Source: Sisyra terminalis (lineage: Eukaryota > Arthropoda > Insecta > Neuroptera > Sisyridae). From it: a stretch of 64,000 nt of DNA. The translations under genes and the position numbers were made by a program. The notes beneath the pieces were generated by a model. It was not told the origin of the DNA. It searched no databases and saw only the letters and a program-made list of their open reading frames with translations. Numbering within the stretch: position 1 is the stretch's first letter; each line of letters opens with the position of its first letter. Below, piece after piece: positions 12,550-24,350 of this stretch. The stretch spans positions 49,734,630 to 49,798,629 of the forward strand of contig OY292274.1 in assembly GCA_958496175.1 (NCBI GenBank), read 5' to 3'.

Positions 12550-12852
12550 CTACACATAATAGACGTGCGTGTCCATAAAAAGTGTTATTCGATGTTTCAT
12601 AATCATCGAGCATAGAACAATTTCATTTATGAAACAACAGCGTTCCATATACAGAAGTAATAATAATAGCGTGAAAAACAATAATGGAAACACTATGAAA
12701 GTAATAACACTGAATTTCCACCACTTGCTATAATTTCTGATTAGATAAACTGCAAACGCATTACGATATTGGTGTTGCAATAAAGCGATCTCCATTACCA
12801 ATATTGTCTCGATTAAACGTAACATTTCAATTTCGTTAAGTGGATTAGACAT
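12550..12852 (-). CDS. 100-codon ORF with one hydrophobic segment (candidate)
   Basis: A frame of exactly 100 codons from an ATG to TAG. The first ~45 residues are mixed and amphipathic (NEIEMLRLIETIL, HQYRNAFAVYLI). A strongly hydrophobic stretch from about 48 to 68 (FSVITFIVFPLLFFTLLLLL) could span a membrane, and a short tail with two adjacent cysteines follows. Third positions vary more than in the surrounding DNA, which hints at coding, but T-rich DNA easily gives hydrophobic frames. I do not recognise the protein. It could be an exon of a membrane receptor, but no splice partner was identified. Confidence 0.22.
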   Translation of the reverse strand: MSNPLNEIEMLRLIETILVMEIALLQHQYRNAFAVYLIRNYSKWWKFSVITFIVFPLLFFTLLLLLLYMERCCFINEIVLCSMIMKHRITLFMDTHVYYV

Positions 12853-15800
12853 GAGAAAAATAGTTCAACCTTTGGAAATCGTTCTAGTTTGGAATTGCGT
12901 TATTATAGTTTTGGGAATGATATTAAATAATATCGCAAATATTTACGATAATCGAAGTGAACTGCAATACCTATGTGGGTAATAAATTATTTAGCAATTC
13001 ATTGGAATGAAAATTGAATAGGCCATAGTAGCAGTTCCCCTCGTTCTCTTATGATCAATTGTACTTAGACTGCAGTGGTCATAAGTCAGAGATTGTGATT
13101 GTCAATGCAGTAAGTATATTTCTCCACACTGGCAAAGGGTGATATTCCTGGGTATCTAAGGACCTTCATTCACGAGCGCAGTGATTACATGCCATTCATT
13201 CTCGTCGCTATCTATTGTATATGTTGACCTGTAAATTATACCGCGTATCTATGTGGATAATACATATGAGATTATCTGTTGAGCTTGTGTATTTCAAAAA
13301 CAGACGAGGATGGGGCAAGATTTATGCTTACGAGTTGCTTGTTCTATAGAATATAGTGTAGTACGGAATCGATTTTATAGAATATTCAAAAATGTAGCTA
13401 TTTGAGCATAAATGACATTCCACTTTCCACTATACACACTAACAATACGCTATAATTTATATTTTATGGTTATTACAACATTTTGGAATTCAGCATCGAA
13501 TCTTCGTAAGCCAATGATAGAGTCCTTCTGTGTTGTTTAATTAAAGACATTGACTGGATATTGTGGGGGATATTAATATCCAAAAGAAAGCTTGTCCACT
13601 ACACAGTGACTTATCGAATGTTTTTAGCAATCAAATCTGTCGAAAAACATTAAATTTTCTAAATTTTTATAAATTTTATAGGTTTAAATAGATTCATAAC
13701 TATATTCATTTTTCAGAAGAAACGAAAAAATGATAACTTAAATTTTATCTTATTTCATTTTTCAGCAAATCTATTTATTTATGTCTTAATTAATAAATAA
13801 ATTAAATTTTAAAGCGCTTGAAAATATACAATATTTTATTTATAAAATACTCAAAAATAGTTTAAAGAATATTTTTAAAGATTCGTTGAATTATTTCTTG
13901 AGCAAAGATAGTCGTACATAAGACAAAGAGAAAAAAAGTATTCATATTATTGAACATACATGAAAATATAAGATGTCCAACAATGCCTTACAACTTTGTC
14001 AGAATAACTAGAACACGAATGTTTTCCAAATAGTATCATGCTAGTTATAAATGTAGAAGCTTTAAGAAATGTTGCTACTTTAAATTCTATAAATGCCAAC
14101 TTCAATAACCTTGTTCCGTTGATAAGATTTAAATTGTAAGAAAAAACTTTGAAACCATTAATTTTTCTTAACCACTCATCCAACATACATTACTCACATA
14201 AATCTAAACAAATTGAAGAAAATAAAGAGATTATAATGAATCGTTTGCGATTCCCAATATACTCATATAAAAAACTTTCTTCTAATAATCAAGATTTATT
14301 CGCTACTATATTTTCATTTATTTCAAAAGTTTTATAACAGTGTTAAACGAGTCTCTACAACAAAGCATATGTTTATGAGAAGTCATTTAGAAATTTCACT
14401 TTTCTTTTACAAATAAATTGTTTTTCACACAAAATGCTTTACCCACATCATATTTTACTTGCTTTAGTCATTTTTCATTCCCTCTTTGTAATATAACTGC
14501 GTTATAATATATCACATTTAAAATAAATATTTTATAAAAGAGTGTTGCTTTTAAAAGCAGACTTGTGTATGTCTCTGGAAATATAATGTTTAACGTAAAT
14601 TTGCAAAGCTTGAACACGTTGGGGAAATAAAAGTGAAATATAATAGTGCTATTTGAAAATTTTTAAATACAGCTATTGTTTTTCGTCTTGATAGAAGCTT
14701 AGGGTTTTATTCAACTTTATAATTAAAATAAAATTACTAACAGAGCTCTTCAGCCTTTTTATACTCTTATCATTTTTATAAAGTTTCCAAAGTTAATATC
14801 GTAAGTTGTAAAAGCTGTGCCATATTTAACAAAGTTCAAAATTCATGAAACTTTGAATATTTAAAAATAAAAATCAAAGCAGCGAATTTGAAGAATGTTC
14901 AGACGTTTATTCGTCTCTTCTGTTTTAATACCATTTGTAATAAAATAGTAATGGTAACCATAACATATTTTATTACCTGCGCAACATTAAAATGGATAAT
15001 TTTGAATATATATTTTCACAGCTCATCTACATTTTCGTCGCGCTACCATTAGGATGTCATAAAATAAACCAAGTAATAAAATCACAAAGCTCGCTGAACG
15101 GGAAATTCATTACCAATTAAATATTTTGTGAACGTGAAACAAATACTTTTTGCCGGATGAAATGAGGTAAAACTATTAAGTAGCAAACATTTACTTTTGA
15201 AAGACTGAAAATTGGGAGTTTGCTACTGCAAAAGTCGACGAGCCATGACATGATAGTGACCCTTAATCCGGGGCGTGTTCCATTTTCCGCAACTAGACGT
15301 TATTATCATGTTTACATTGCATTGCAACATCCAGAGAACGATGTAGCCCGCCAGTATACACTTCACTGCTGCAATCAAGTGTCCCCTTTTTCATGGCAAC
15401 TTTTCCTTCATTGCCCCAGTTTTTGCCTTCTTTAACACTTCATTTAGAGAAATGCGATACTTGTGTATTTAACTAGCTCAATTCATACGCAGAGCTCATT
15501 AATTAAATTTACCGCTGCGAGAAAATTCTAACACATATCCTTGTAAATATCAATAAGCAGGTTGTGAATTTTACCAGCTATAAGCTGAGCTATGAAGTTT
15601 CAATATTAGCTTTGTTTTAACCCAATCAAAACATCGGTGTTTCCCAATTACATATCGTCTCAATTCAACAGCACTATTTCAACGGTGAAAACAATTTTCC
15701 ATTCAATCAATGTTTGATTGCTAGTACATGTTTCAATTAAATCCAATCATAATTAACACTTAAGACTGGATTATGAGAAAGTTTCCCAACTTGACTTATG

Positions 15801-16284
15801 GCACATAATGGAACATTCGCATTGAGACAAAATTGAACATTAGTTTGCTAATTTTGTTTGACATACTCATAGTTAAACTTTTTATCATTTAGATTTTAAA
15901 CATTGATACTTAAATTTTTAAAAAAAGTCATACTCAATTTAAAAGTATGTTTGATAAAACGGCATAAGGTTAAAAAATTTTCTAAAAAAGCTCATAAAAA
16001 ATGAGTTTTATTAAAAAATGACTGAGTTACAGTAGTTATGGCTTTATCGTTAATTAAAACTAAAAAAATTATAAAAAATAAAAATAATTAATTTCAATTC
16101 TTTAGGTTTAATTTATTTTATTAGTGTTTTTTTTCCTTTTTATTACACCGAATTTTAGATTGCCAAACGTTAATTACTTTAAATCAATTACTGGGAGCAA
16201 AAAGAAACAATAGTTTTTCAACTTCATGTAATTCAAATTTAATTTTTACTTTCATATAATATTCATCAGGATAAAAGGGGTTAC
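12853..16284. other. Mostly AT-rich DNA with two less AT-rich patches
   Basis: No gene recognised. The patches at about 13020-13300 and 15215-15430 are visibly less AT-rich. Both strands of these patches were read without finding a convincing protein; the 71-codon frame at 15220-15435 has no ATG. They may be conserved regulatory DNA or unrecognised exons. Confidence 0.4.
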
Positions 16285-16955
16285 TAAGTTTGTATGAGAA
16301 AATGTTAAGTTAATCAACAATCGAAATTTTGAATTTAATAAGTGCAATTAATAAATAAATTATTAATTATAAGTTTCTGTTTTTGTTATATCATTTTAGT
16401 AACAACGTTTTAAATAACGTTATTTCACTAAATTAGTATGAAAGTATATGTAGTATTTATCCTAACAAACCGATTTTTAATTTTTGTTTGTTTTTCAACA
16501 ATCAAACTTTTTAAAATCTAATTTTTATGAACCAATGATTGTGACCTGGAGCAATTATTTATTCTGCTGAAAAACATTAAGGGAGCAATTTTTTATCATA
16601 TATTTCATTATCAATCAAAATATAAAATCTTCCAAACTAACTTTTCTTCGGTATTCAGAAAAATTTGAAAATCAATTATTGTTCTTGAAAATATATAAAA
16701 TATTCTTATTTCCTTCCACGTTTTCTACCTGTTTCCAACAATTTTGTATGTACAACGTCTAAATGTGCGAAATCGAATTGCATTTTAGTAATGATGATCA
16801 AAATAAAGAAGGTCATAAGTTTTTCGTTTTACATTGTATTTTCCAAATAAAAGGATATTTGTGTTGACGAAATTTGGAAAATGTTTTTCTTATACGATGC
16901 AGATATATAATAAGAAAGGGTTTTTGTTAGTTTCTCCCCTAAAAAAGTGAAAAAT
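16285..16955 (+). repeat. Dispersed repeat, copy 1 (partner at 38841-39531, inverted)
   Basis: This segment matches the reverse complement of 38841-39531 over about 670 bp, with many substitutions and small indels. Landmarks in order are GTATGAGAAAATG, ACGTTATTTCACTAAATTAG, CAACAATCAAACTTTTTAAA, GTTTCCAACAATTTTGTATG, TCGTTTTACATTGTATTTTC, TACGATGCAGATATATAATA and CTCCCCTAAAA. It encodes nothing recognisable. A Helitron-like terminus lies 0.7 kb downstream, and another lies just beyond the matching end of the partner copy. Whether the repeat belongs to those elements is uncertain. Confidence 0.8.
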
Positions 16956-17710
16956 GGTGGCAAAGTTAGTACGGCATAACGTCTATCAAACATTCGAAAT
17001 TTCAAATTTAATTATCAAAATATGTTCGTAATAGGCGAAACGTTTTATCGCTTAAAATAAAACAATGTTGATTTATTATTAGATTCAAAAACGTAGGATC
17101 TGCTTAAAAATTTAAACTATATACATATATCTGAAAAAGGTTAAGTTCATAACTGAGCATTTCGCGATTTCGCGGTAGTTTAGTAAATTGTGAAATAGTT
17201 TCGAGAAAAGGGTTCATTCGAGAGTCGAGACAATGAAATGTGATTTTTACTACTATTCTAAGTATCTGGGCGAGTGTTTTGATAACTTTTGACTGTTTTA
17301 AGTTATAATTATGACTGACTTTATGGAACTTAACGATCGTTTTTATTTATGAATAGATGCTGATTGATTTACGGATTAATTGATTCACGGTAGGTATACG
17401 GTTTTTTTAGGTACTTTTTAGATATTTATAATTATTTTTTGAAAATTAATTGATCATTATATACAACTATTTCATTCTAAGTAAAAGTTTATTAAATGTG
17501 TATTTTTAAAGTTGACAAAATAGTGTTTTTAAGTATGATTATGGTTTTCGTAAAAGAAATAAGAAAAATAAAAATTTTCATATACCACTACAAATAGCAA
17601 ATTTAAAAAAGAAAATATGATCTACACCTATGTTACGCAGACGAAGTCGCGGGGATCAGCTAGTATAAATATAAACACGTAACGATAATATTACAAACAA
17701 AAATATAATA
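16956..17710. other. Non-coding stretch ending in a Helitron-like terminus
   Basis: No open frame of interest. A short symmetrical patch TTCGCGATTTCGCGG lies near 17161. The terminus is listed separately. Confidence 0.4.
17636..17663 (+). mobile_element. Helitron-like 3' terminus (candidate)
   Basis: A GC-rich hairpin, CGCAGACGAAGTCGCG, with pairing arms CGC-GAC and GTC-GCG, lies 7 bases before CTAG, which is followed by T. Helitrons typically end in a short hairpin followed by CTRR and insert before a T. The 5' end was not found. Confidence 0.35.
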
Positions 17711-17868
17711 CGCCAACTAATGATCGAGTGATACAGATGACCTAAAGTTATGGGTTTGAATCTCGTACCGAGCAAATTTTCAATTTTTCTCGATTTACGG
17801 GTTTTTATTAACACTAGAGTCACTAAAGACCTTAGTAGTTAAAAAGCGACGGTGAATAATAATAATAT
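17711..17868 (+). mobile_element. tRNA-derived SINE, copy 1
   Basis: A short retroposon transcribed by RNA polymerase III and moved by a LINE partner. A degenerate tRNA-like head has a B box at TGGGTTTGAATCTCGTA (17750-17766). It is followed by the family-specific GAGCAAATTTTCAATTTTTC, a CTAGAGTCACTAAAGACC block, CTTAGTAGTTAAAAAGCGAC and an AATAAT tail. The same modules occur in the same order at 34207, 60918 and 62771. The A box is poorly conserved in this copy. Confidence 0.85.
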
Positions 17869-17984
17869 AACCATATTGACTTTTAATGACCTATGATGAG
17901 AGGTAAATGGTTTTAAATTATAAATTTCATTAAAAATTCTCCTGCCTAGCTAGTGTTCAAGATTGTATTTAAAAGTTTTTGTTA

Positions 17985-18040
17985 CAGTACTTAAAAAAAA
18001 AGCCCCAAAAGGCAACGAAACGTCGTAGGAAATCGAATAA
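17985..18040 (+). mobile_element. Possible Penelope terminal fragment
   Basis: GGCAACGAAACGTCG followed by GAATAAAAATC resembles the GAAACGTCG...AATAAAA block of Penelope-type terminal repeats such as that at 5209-5260 (complement). It has no partner arm nearby. Confidence 0.25.
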
Positions 18041-21000
18041 AAATCGTTAGGAAAAAAATGTTAAATAAATATGGTATATAAAAAAAAATCAATATAATAC
18101 TATTTTTGTCTCAAGATGTATGTGATGAAATAAATCCTTTTTACTAACGAACAAGCTATAACGCTGTTATTTATTGACTTTTGGTATGCTCTTTGTGCGT
18201 TTTAAATGTTATGGGTTTTAAATGTCTTTTATAAAAACGGGGGCTGTCTATAGTTGCAAACATGATCTTCGTTTTGGGACATACTATAATTAATAGGTTT
18301 CAATTAAGTCATAGCTAAATCAAACATGATGTGGAACTGAAAAGTACGTAGAAAAATATTATTAACAATTAAAAAAACAAAAGGAAAAACTCTACACGTT
18401 AAATAAGAACAAAATTGGCAAAAAAAATGATATTTAATAGATGTTCAGCTTTTGTAAAGAACTTCAGTAAAGGCTCGATTCACGCACAATTAACGTTAGC
18501 AATTTCTTTGTATCGTTTAACTTGTCAAGCACGACTTTCCTCGTTCCAACTATATTTATCTGTGTCATAACACTCCAACGTTATACGAGGATAATATGTT
18601 GAAGTATACATGTACGTAATATCTTAAAAATATATGTATTTTTCAAACTCTCCCTAATTTATTATATACGAGAACTTGGTACTTGGAACACACTAAGTTC
18701 AGAACAAAAATATAACTTGGGACGTTTTGAACCGTAACATCTGTTTTATCATTGTTTATAATTGACAACTTTGTTTAACTTTAATATGAATTATTCGTCC
18801 AAGGACGAAAGTTCGTTATGCTATTTTGAGCAAATTTATTGTTGTTTTTGATTAAACTCAATTTGATAAAAGAACTTTTGAAAAGTTTTACAAGAAAACC
18901 TCTACCAAGAAAATAAATTTGAGTACACTATATTATATTGTTCTCCACCTTCATTATCGTCAAGTGTTGAAAAATTCTACGAAAATATTATTTAAATAAA
19001 CAAAATATTTTTCTTGACTTGGAAATTCCCTTTAACTTGCATGAGTTTATAAGTTAATTGAATTATAATGGTTCAATGAATGTTTGCACATTTGAAACTT
19101 TTGCCATAATATTACGGAATATTCCTTCTAAAAATATAAAATCTATTAGTGGAATTTCAATTTATAATTTGTAAATACTTCTAGGAACAGTAATTTAGAA
19201 CACCTTAATTATTTTTAAATTGTTCTACTGCAAACTGTATATTTTAAACTTTAGCGCAAAAAAAAATCTAATTAAGCTTTGTAGAACTTTCTTTCGTTCC
19301 ACCTGAGCTGTATTATCCTTTATTTGCGATTCTGTCTGACCATAAGATCTGCATGTTACGTTTGTAGCATTTATTCATAACACTTGATCCCGAGGATTTA
19401 TGTCCTCTTTGAATTTTCGAGCTGCATTTGAATAATTTATTTTCCGTTTCCCATATGCATAATTTAGCCTGTATTTTTAAAAATCAAATAGTAAAGAATC
19501 AAACTTTGATGATCCTTTGTTTTGCGAACCAAAGATTCAAAAGAAAAAAAAATGAATATTTCATTCGTTTAGAAAAGTTCAATGAATTTTACATTTGAAA
19601 TTCAATCTTTTAAGTTCGTTACATATAAACTTTTAAATGCAATTGTCAGTTGGCAAAAGTTGATTTGTACAATTTAAAATAATTGAAATTATTTACATAA
19701 TTTTTTATTGTGCCCTTTGTATTTGTTTTTCATTTGCAATTTAAAGAAATGTTTATTTTGAATTTTTAAATGTCTATAATTATGTGAAGTTTGTTTGGAT
19801 CATTTTAATGTTGACTTTGAAAATGAGTGACGTTTCGTCGTATGCTATAACTTGAATCACATAATAAAGAGCAATTAAAAATTATTTTCGAGAAAACAAT
19901 TTATCATCACATTTTGTTGTATTCATTTTACCACGTCTGCATCAAATTTTTGCTTTTTTAAATCGGTACCTCATTAATTTCCAATAAAAACAAACAGTGG
20001 TTATTTATTTAGTATGAGAACAACAAACATTTATGTTAATTATTCCGTTAATGGAGTTCATTTGAAATTTGAATAATAAAATAAGCTCTCGGTCATGGTT
20101 CAATGGATATTGAATAAAATAATTTTTTAAATCAAGCAAAAATTATTAATTAAATAATTTTCTGTCTGAATTAATTTTTCGTGCCTATTATATTTACTTT
20201 GATGCCCGTTTTAATTTATTTGGGATAATCTTGGCAAATACGAAACATACACTAGCATTGTAATCCTAGTAAACCTTAACATAAACTAAAGTTCTGGAAA
20301 AGATTATTGTGATATTGGAATGTCTGCCTGAGGGTGTTAGAAAACAAGACGGTATTAAAAAAGTAATTAAATGAGCGAAAAGGGTTGAAAGTAGGTCTGT
20401 CATTATAACCAGAATCGTTATTTTACGTGCTGTGTGAAAAGTCAATCATAAAATTGAGCTATTCGGAATTTCGTTTTCATTCATTGTCTTCACATGGAAA
20501 TTTTATTTCACAATTGAATCGATATAACTTTATAAAAATGCAAAAGTCAGGATTTTATTGAAATGCTTATGAAGCTTTAAGCCTCCATTTAAATTGAAAT
20601 TCTTTTTCTTGGTAACCTCTTCCTTCAGTTGTGTTAGCAAAATTTAAAACACAAATAGATGTTCGTCATCAAAACAGGGATTGTCAATTTTCGGAAATTG
20701 GGAACAATTGTGATGTTTTATATTGACATTCTTTTTTCTCATTACTTAGTGAATATATATATTAAATCAAAATGAAGACAATACGAGTTTCAGCTTTATT
20801 GTAGTTCATTGATTTTTTTTTTATCTGGGGAAAAATAATTTTTTCTGTGTGATTTTTTATCACAACAGTAGAAGTATTTGTTGACAAACACCAAATAGCT
20901 ACAAGTTTATACTGGAATCAAGATGATTTGTTCTCTTGAAGGTGTAGCGGTTGGTGTGACATGATTGCGGCCACACGCCCGACTTTGTGTTTTGGTTGAT

Positions 21001-21377
21001 TTACACTAACACATATATGCAGAGAGTGAATTTCGCACCTGGAAATGGGAACCCAAATATATTTGCACAGGGAGACGAGCAGACAGAACATTCCTTATCG
21101 CTTCCAGAGCCAGAGATAATGTCTTCCCTGCATTCAGCCAGCGCCAGCTAACGGCACCCTTCTTTCTCATCTCACATTATTCAATTAAATTTATCACCTA
21201 CTAATCTACTGCTTATCGATTAATTATTTTTTTTTCAAAATGTTCAACATTTCAAAGTGATTTTTTATAAATTTAATCGCAATTGTCATCCCACTTTTAA
21301 ATACCAATGGCAGAATGATTCTATTCAGTATTCATCAAAATATTTTAAAAAATGGGTTAATCTATTTTTAAGCAAGG
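18041..21377. other. AT-rich stretch without a recognised gene
   Basis: Short AT-rich frames only. One less AT-rich island near 21 kb is listed separately. No transposon ends identified. Confidence 0.5.
20935..21175. other. Less AT-rich island, possible regulatory DNA or exon
   Basis: About 240 bp with a base composition clearly unlike its flanks. It includes GCGGCCACACGCCCGAC, an E-box-like CACCTG before GGAAATGGGAA, and CAGCCAGCGCCAGC. No reading frame spans it and it does not match any repeat in the window. Its unusual composition suggests selection, as in a conserved enhancer or untranslated exon, but nothing identifies the function. Confidence 0.3.
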
Positions 21378-22221
21378 TACAGAGACCTTTTGTCTAAAAC
21401 ATCAAAACTTTTTTTCTAATGAAATTTATGCGGTTAAGTCCAGTACGCTTAGATTTAACTATATGTCTACAATATTTATTGATTCTCGTATTTAAAAATT
21501 TTGTTGAACATTTCTCAATACTATTTAGGATAGGTATTTTCACTCACATAGCAATAGACAATACCCTTAAGGTCGTCGTTGAATATATAATCCTGAACAC
21601 CTTGCCCATATTAGTAGACGCACTTTAGATTTTATACAAAATGTACATATTCTACTAAATTAAATTTAATTTTGTTTTTTTTTAGATTATGAAAAGTTGT
21701 ATTGATTTTTAAGAAATATATTTTCTGGATAAGGGTAAAGCCTTGTTTATTACCCCTATTAGTCTACTTTAGGATAAAAGCCTTGATTTGAAACCCATTG
21801 AAAATATGTGGAAATTGCAGAAGAAAAAAACAGCTAAAAAGGTGTTCTTAACAGAAAAATAGCCCTTAGAAAAAATATTCACATATGGAATCATCATCCA
21901 CAAATACAGCAATCGGTATTGTCCTACATAGACATCATACTGCACAGAATGGAAACTTAAATGTCAGTAAACGGACTTTCAATTAAATATTGAACAATTT
22001 AGCTCGCCATAATTATGAAGATGTTTATTTAATTTGAAGGTAACAATTTATTTTTTAGTAAATACGAACTTGGGTCACACTAGTTGGTAATAAGCGTAAT
22101 AAATAAAATTTGTACGGGAAAGTTCAGCCCAATCAAAAATATGGACCCAAAATAAAATAGCTTTTACTTCAGGTTTTATACAAAACCTATAGTGTGTCTA
22201 TTAATATGGCCAGGGACTGTA
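21378..22221 (+). mobile_element. Tc1-like transposon remnant
   Basis: The right end reads GTGTGTCTATTAATATGGCC then AGGGACTGTA beside TA, which is the usual form of a Tc1 3' terminus. A weaker left counterpart TACAGAGACC...TTTTGTCTAAAAC begins at 21378. Inside, on the plus strand at 21779-21860, the translation SLDLKPIENMWKLQKKK matches the SPDLNPIENMW block just before the last catalytic residue of Tc1-family transposases. The remainder has stop codons and no other readable motif. At ~840 bp it is about half the usual Tc1 length, so it is an internally deleted, dead copy. The 69-codon frame at 21419-21628 lies within it and is not clearly transposase. Confidence 0.7.
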
Positions 22222-22332
22222 TATCACTATTCTTAAGTAAAAGTACCCTGGTTTTAATCTCTAAATACGTAAAAAATAAAAAAATAGTCAAAAGTAACAT
22301 TTGATAAACAATTAAATCGGTCAAAGTATAAA

Positions 22333-22768
22333 ATAGACGGTATAAGCTTGGATCAGGAACGTCGAAATTTGAGAATTGTTTTTGAATGGTTTCGATATTA
22401 TTCCTGTAGGTATTGTTCACTCGAATGCTTCTTGTACGTAAATTTTGACATGTCAGAAATAAAGTAATGATTGTTAATTTCAATTATGTATTTATATTGT
22501 ATTATGTAGAATTAAATTTTCTAAATAAAGTCTACTTTGGGCAAGTACACTTCAGCACACCCACAATTTGGCAACGTTGCATTTTCGACTTTGTTTTAAT
22601 TTAATTCGCGATCAAATCGGGCCATAATACAAATAACCGTCGCTTTTTCATTTCTGGCTTGTCAAAGTTTACGTACATATTGCATTCGAGTGAACAATAC
22701 GTACCCATTCGGAATAGTTACCTACAGTTCGGAATATCTCGACGTTCCTGATCCAAGCTTATACCGAA
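22333..22768. repeat. Inverted duplication with similar ORFs facing apart
   Basis: Arm 1 (22333 to about 22533) and arm 2 (about 22578 to 22768) are reverse complements with many differences and a short centre. The outer block GGTATAAGCTTGGATCAGGA (arm 1) is matched at the end of arm 2. Read outward from the centre, arm 1 on the minus strand gives FLTCQNLRT, IRVNNTY and DVPDPSLYR. Arm 2 on the plus strand gives FLACQSLRT, IRVNNTY and DVPDPSLYR. The arm 1 frame is open over most of 22187-22483, but its last part overlaps the Tc1 terminus, and arm 2 runs into a stop soon after the shared block. This is either a foldback repeat or a head-to-head duplicated exon. No known family was recognised. 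Confidence 0.65.
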
Positions 22769-23956
22769 TAGACAAGTACTAGAAATGGGTTGGTAGGAAT
22801 CCATGATGGAAATTTTGTTCAAGTTGGTATGGTTTTGCGCCTTATATACTCGCTTGCGAAATATCGTTATTTCCATCATGTGTTAACATCTACCGCCATA
22901 TTTAAAATATTATGAAATAAACATTCAACGTGGAAATAAAAATTAACTGGAAATATTAAAAGAAATGGATATAATTCATGATCTTGTATCCAAAAATAAA
23001 ATAAAAGGCCAAAGTAAAATAATAAACAATACAGGTATACTGAAATTGATACAATTACTTCATATTTTATTATTTTTGCGATTAACCTCAAAATTTTTGC
23101 AGACATTTCCATAAATGTTCTCGTCTGATAATTTTTTTTTCTTATTATTGATGAGTTTTTATGGCGAAGCAAAATAGACCAGTGAAAAATTTTACATTAC
23201 AAATTTTGAAGTTTTTTCTTTGGTTGTCTTTGGTTAACTCTAAGGAATAATAAAGCCTAATTTTTTTAATGCGCTTTTTATATGTTCATTAGACATGGTG
23301 ATCATGAGGCATTGTTTGTCTTTTAAGTAATTATTACTTTAAAATAGGCTTATTAATGTAATGGAGTTATTTATACAAAAAATAAAATATATTGTGATCT
23401 TATTTGGTATTGTAATTTTCAAAAGAAAGCTATAAAAATAAGTTTGAACAAAAGCTCAAACGAATGTGTTACTGATGTATTGCCTAGAATCATATTTCGA
23501 TTGCCCAGTAATATTTCTCAGTGACCATCAAGTATTATTGGATCACTCCGTAACTGCTATGTGATGAGTTATTCGTAAAGGAGCTAGTTTGATAGGAATG
23601 TTTATGATTTCTTCCCAAATAATGTCGTCTATCGTTTGTAAGAAAATAAAAATGAGATACCTAAATGAGGTAACCATTAAAATTTCAACCAAGTATAATA
23701 ATGGATAAAATGACCAAAACTAACGAAAATAGTTGCCTAGAGATAATAATAAATAAATTTGGACATTGTAGAACTATTAAGGCTGTAAGACATAAGGAAA
23801 AAGGAATCTCAAAATTATAGATTTGCTTTTGAATCGTATTTGATTTGAAATAAACTTATCAAGAGTATACAATACTAAGTAAAAAAGTAAAATCCTGAAA
23901 AATTAAAAACCAGTCTTACCGAAAATAAAGAAAAAACCACACAATATACTTTATAA
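22769..23956. other. AT-rich stretch with one hydrophobic frame
   Basis: The minus-strand frame at 22876-23172 (98 codons) is rich in aromatic and aliphatic residues (IVSISVYLYCLLFYFGLLFYF, then YPFLLIFPVNFY) and could suggest a fragment of an insect chemoreceptor. The resemblance is weak, and AT-rich DNA often yields such frames, so no gene is called. Confidence 0.3.
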
Positions 23957-24039
23957 CAGTATTTTTCAAACTATAGGTCGTAACTCACCAGTGAGTTGCG
24001 ATAGAATATTGAGTAGACCCTAATAGGCAATTTCTTACT
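23957..24039 (+). mobile_element. hAT-type terminal fragment
   Basis: CAGTATTTTTCAAACTATAG, followed by GTCGTAACTCACCAGTGAGTTGCGA, resembles the starts of hAT elements (CAG.G.TTTTCAA.CT.TGGGTCG...). The inner part folds as ACTCACCAGTGAGT. The rest of the element is missing or interrupted by the element that begins at 24048. Confidence 0.55.
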
Positions 24040-24047
24040 GTATAAAG

Positions 24048-24350
24048 CAGTGATTTCCAAACGTTATTATACTCCGACTCCCTTAAAAATATTTTATTAT
24101 TAGGTGCCTCTCTTCCATTGTATAGAACACAAAACATTTTTAAAGCTAAAAACTCATTAAGTTAAAATGTTATATCCAAAAAAAAAATAACAATATTTTA
24201 TTACTGTCCTTTAATGAGATGGATGTGCTTACCTATTAGCGCAAAGTTTTTCAAATCTTTTCGCCCGAAATCCTGGTTAATATTTGCACCTTCCTTAAGA
24301 CAAATCCACGGCTCCCTAGGGAGGCGCGCCTCCCAGTCTGGAAAATGCTG
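24048..24350. mobile_element. hAT-like MITE with near-intact target duplication
   Basis: The ends are CAGTGATTTCCAAACG on the left and the complement of CAGCATTTTCCAGACTG on the right. The flanks are GTATAAAG and GTATAAGA, an 8 bp duplication with the last two bases changed, as expected for the hAT superfamily. Inside is a CTCCGACTCCCTT block near the left end and GGAGGCGCGCCTCC near the right end, both typical of hAT subterminal regions. There is no transposase frame, so the 303 bp element is non-autonomous. Confidence 0.8.

Noticed and set aside
15220..15435. 71-codon plus-strand frame in a less AT-rich patch
   Set aside because: No ATG and no recognisable motif; the patch may be regulatory, not coding.
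22876..23172. Hydrophobic minus-strand frame resembling a chemoreceptor fragment
   Set aside because: The only support is hydrophobicity and a weak YPFLLIFP-like segment; no conserved receptor motif or splice structure was found.
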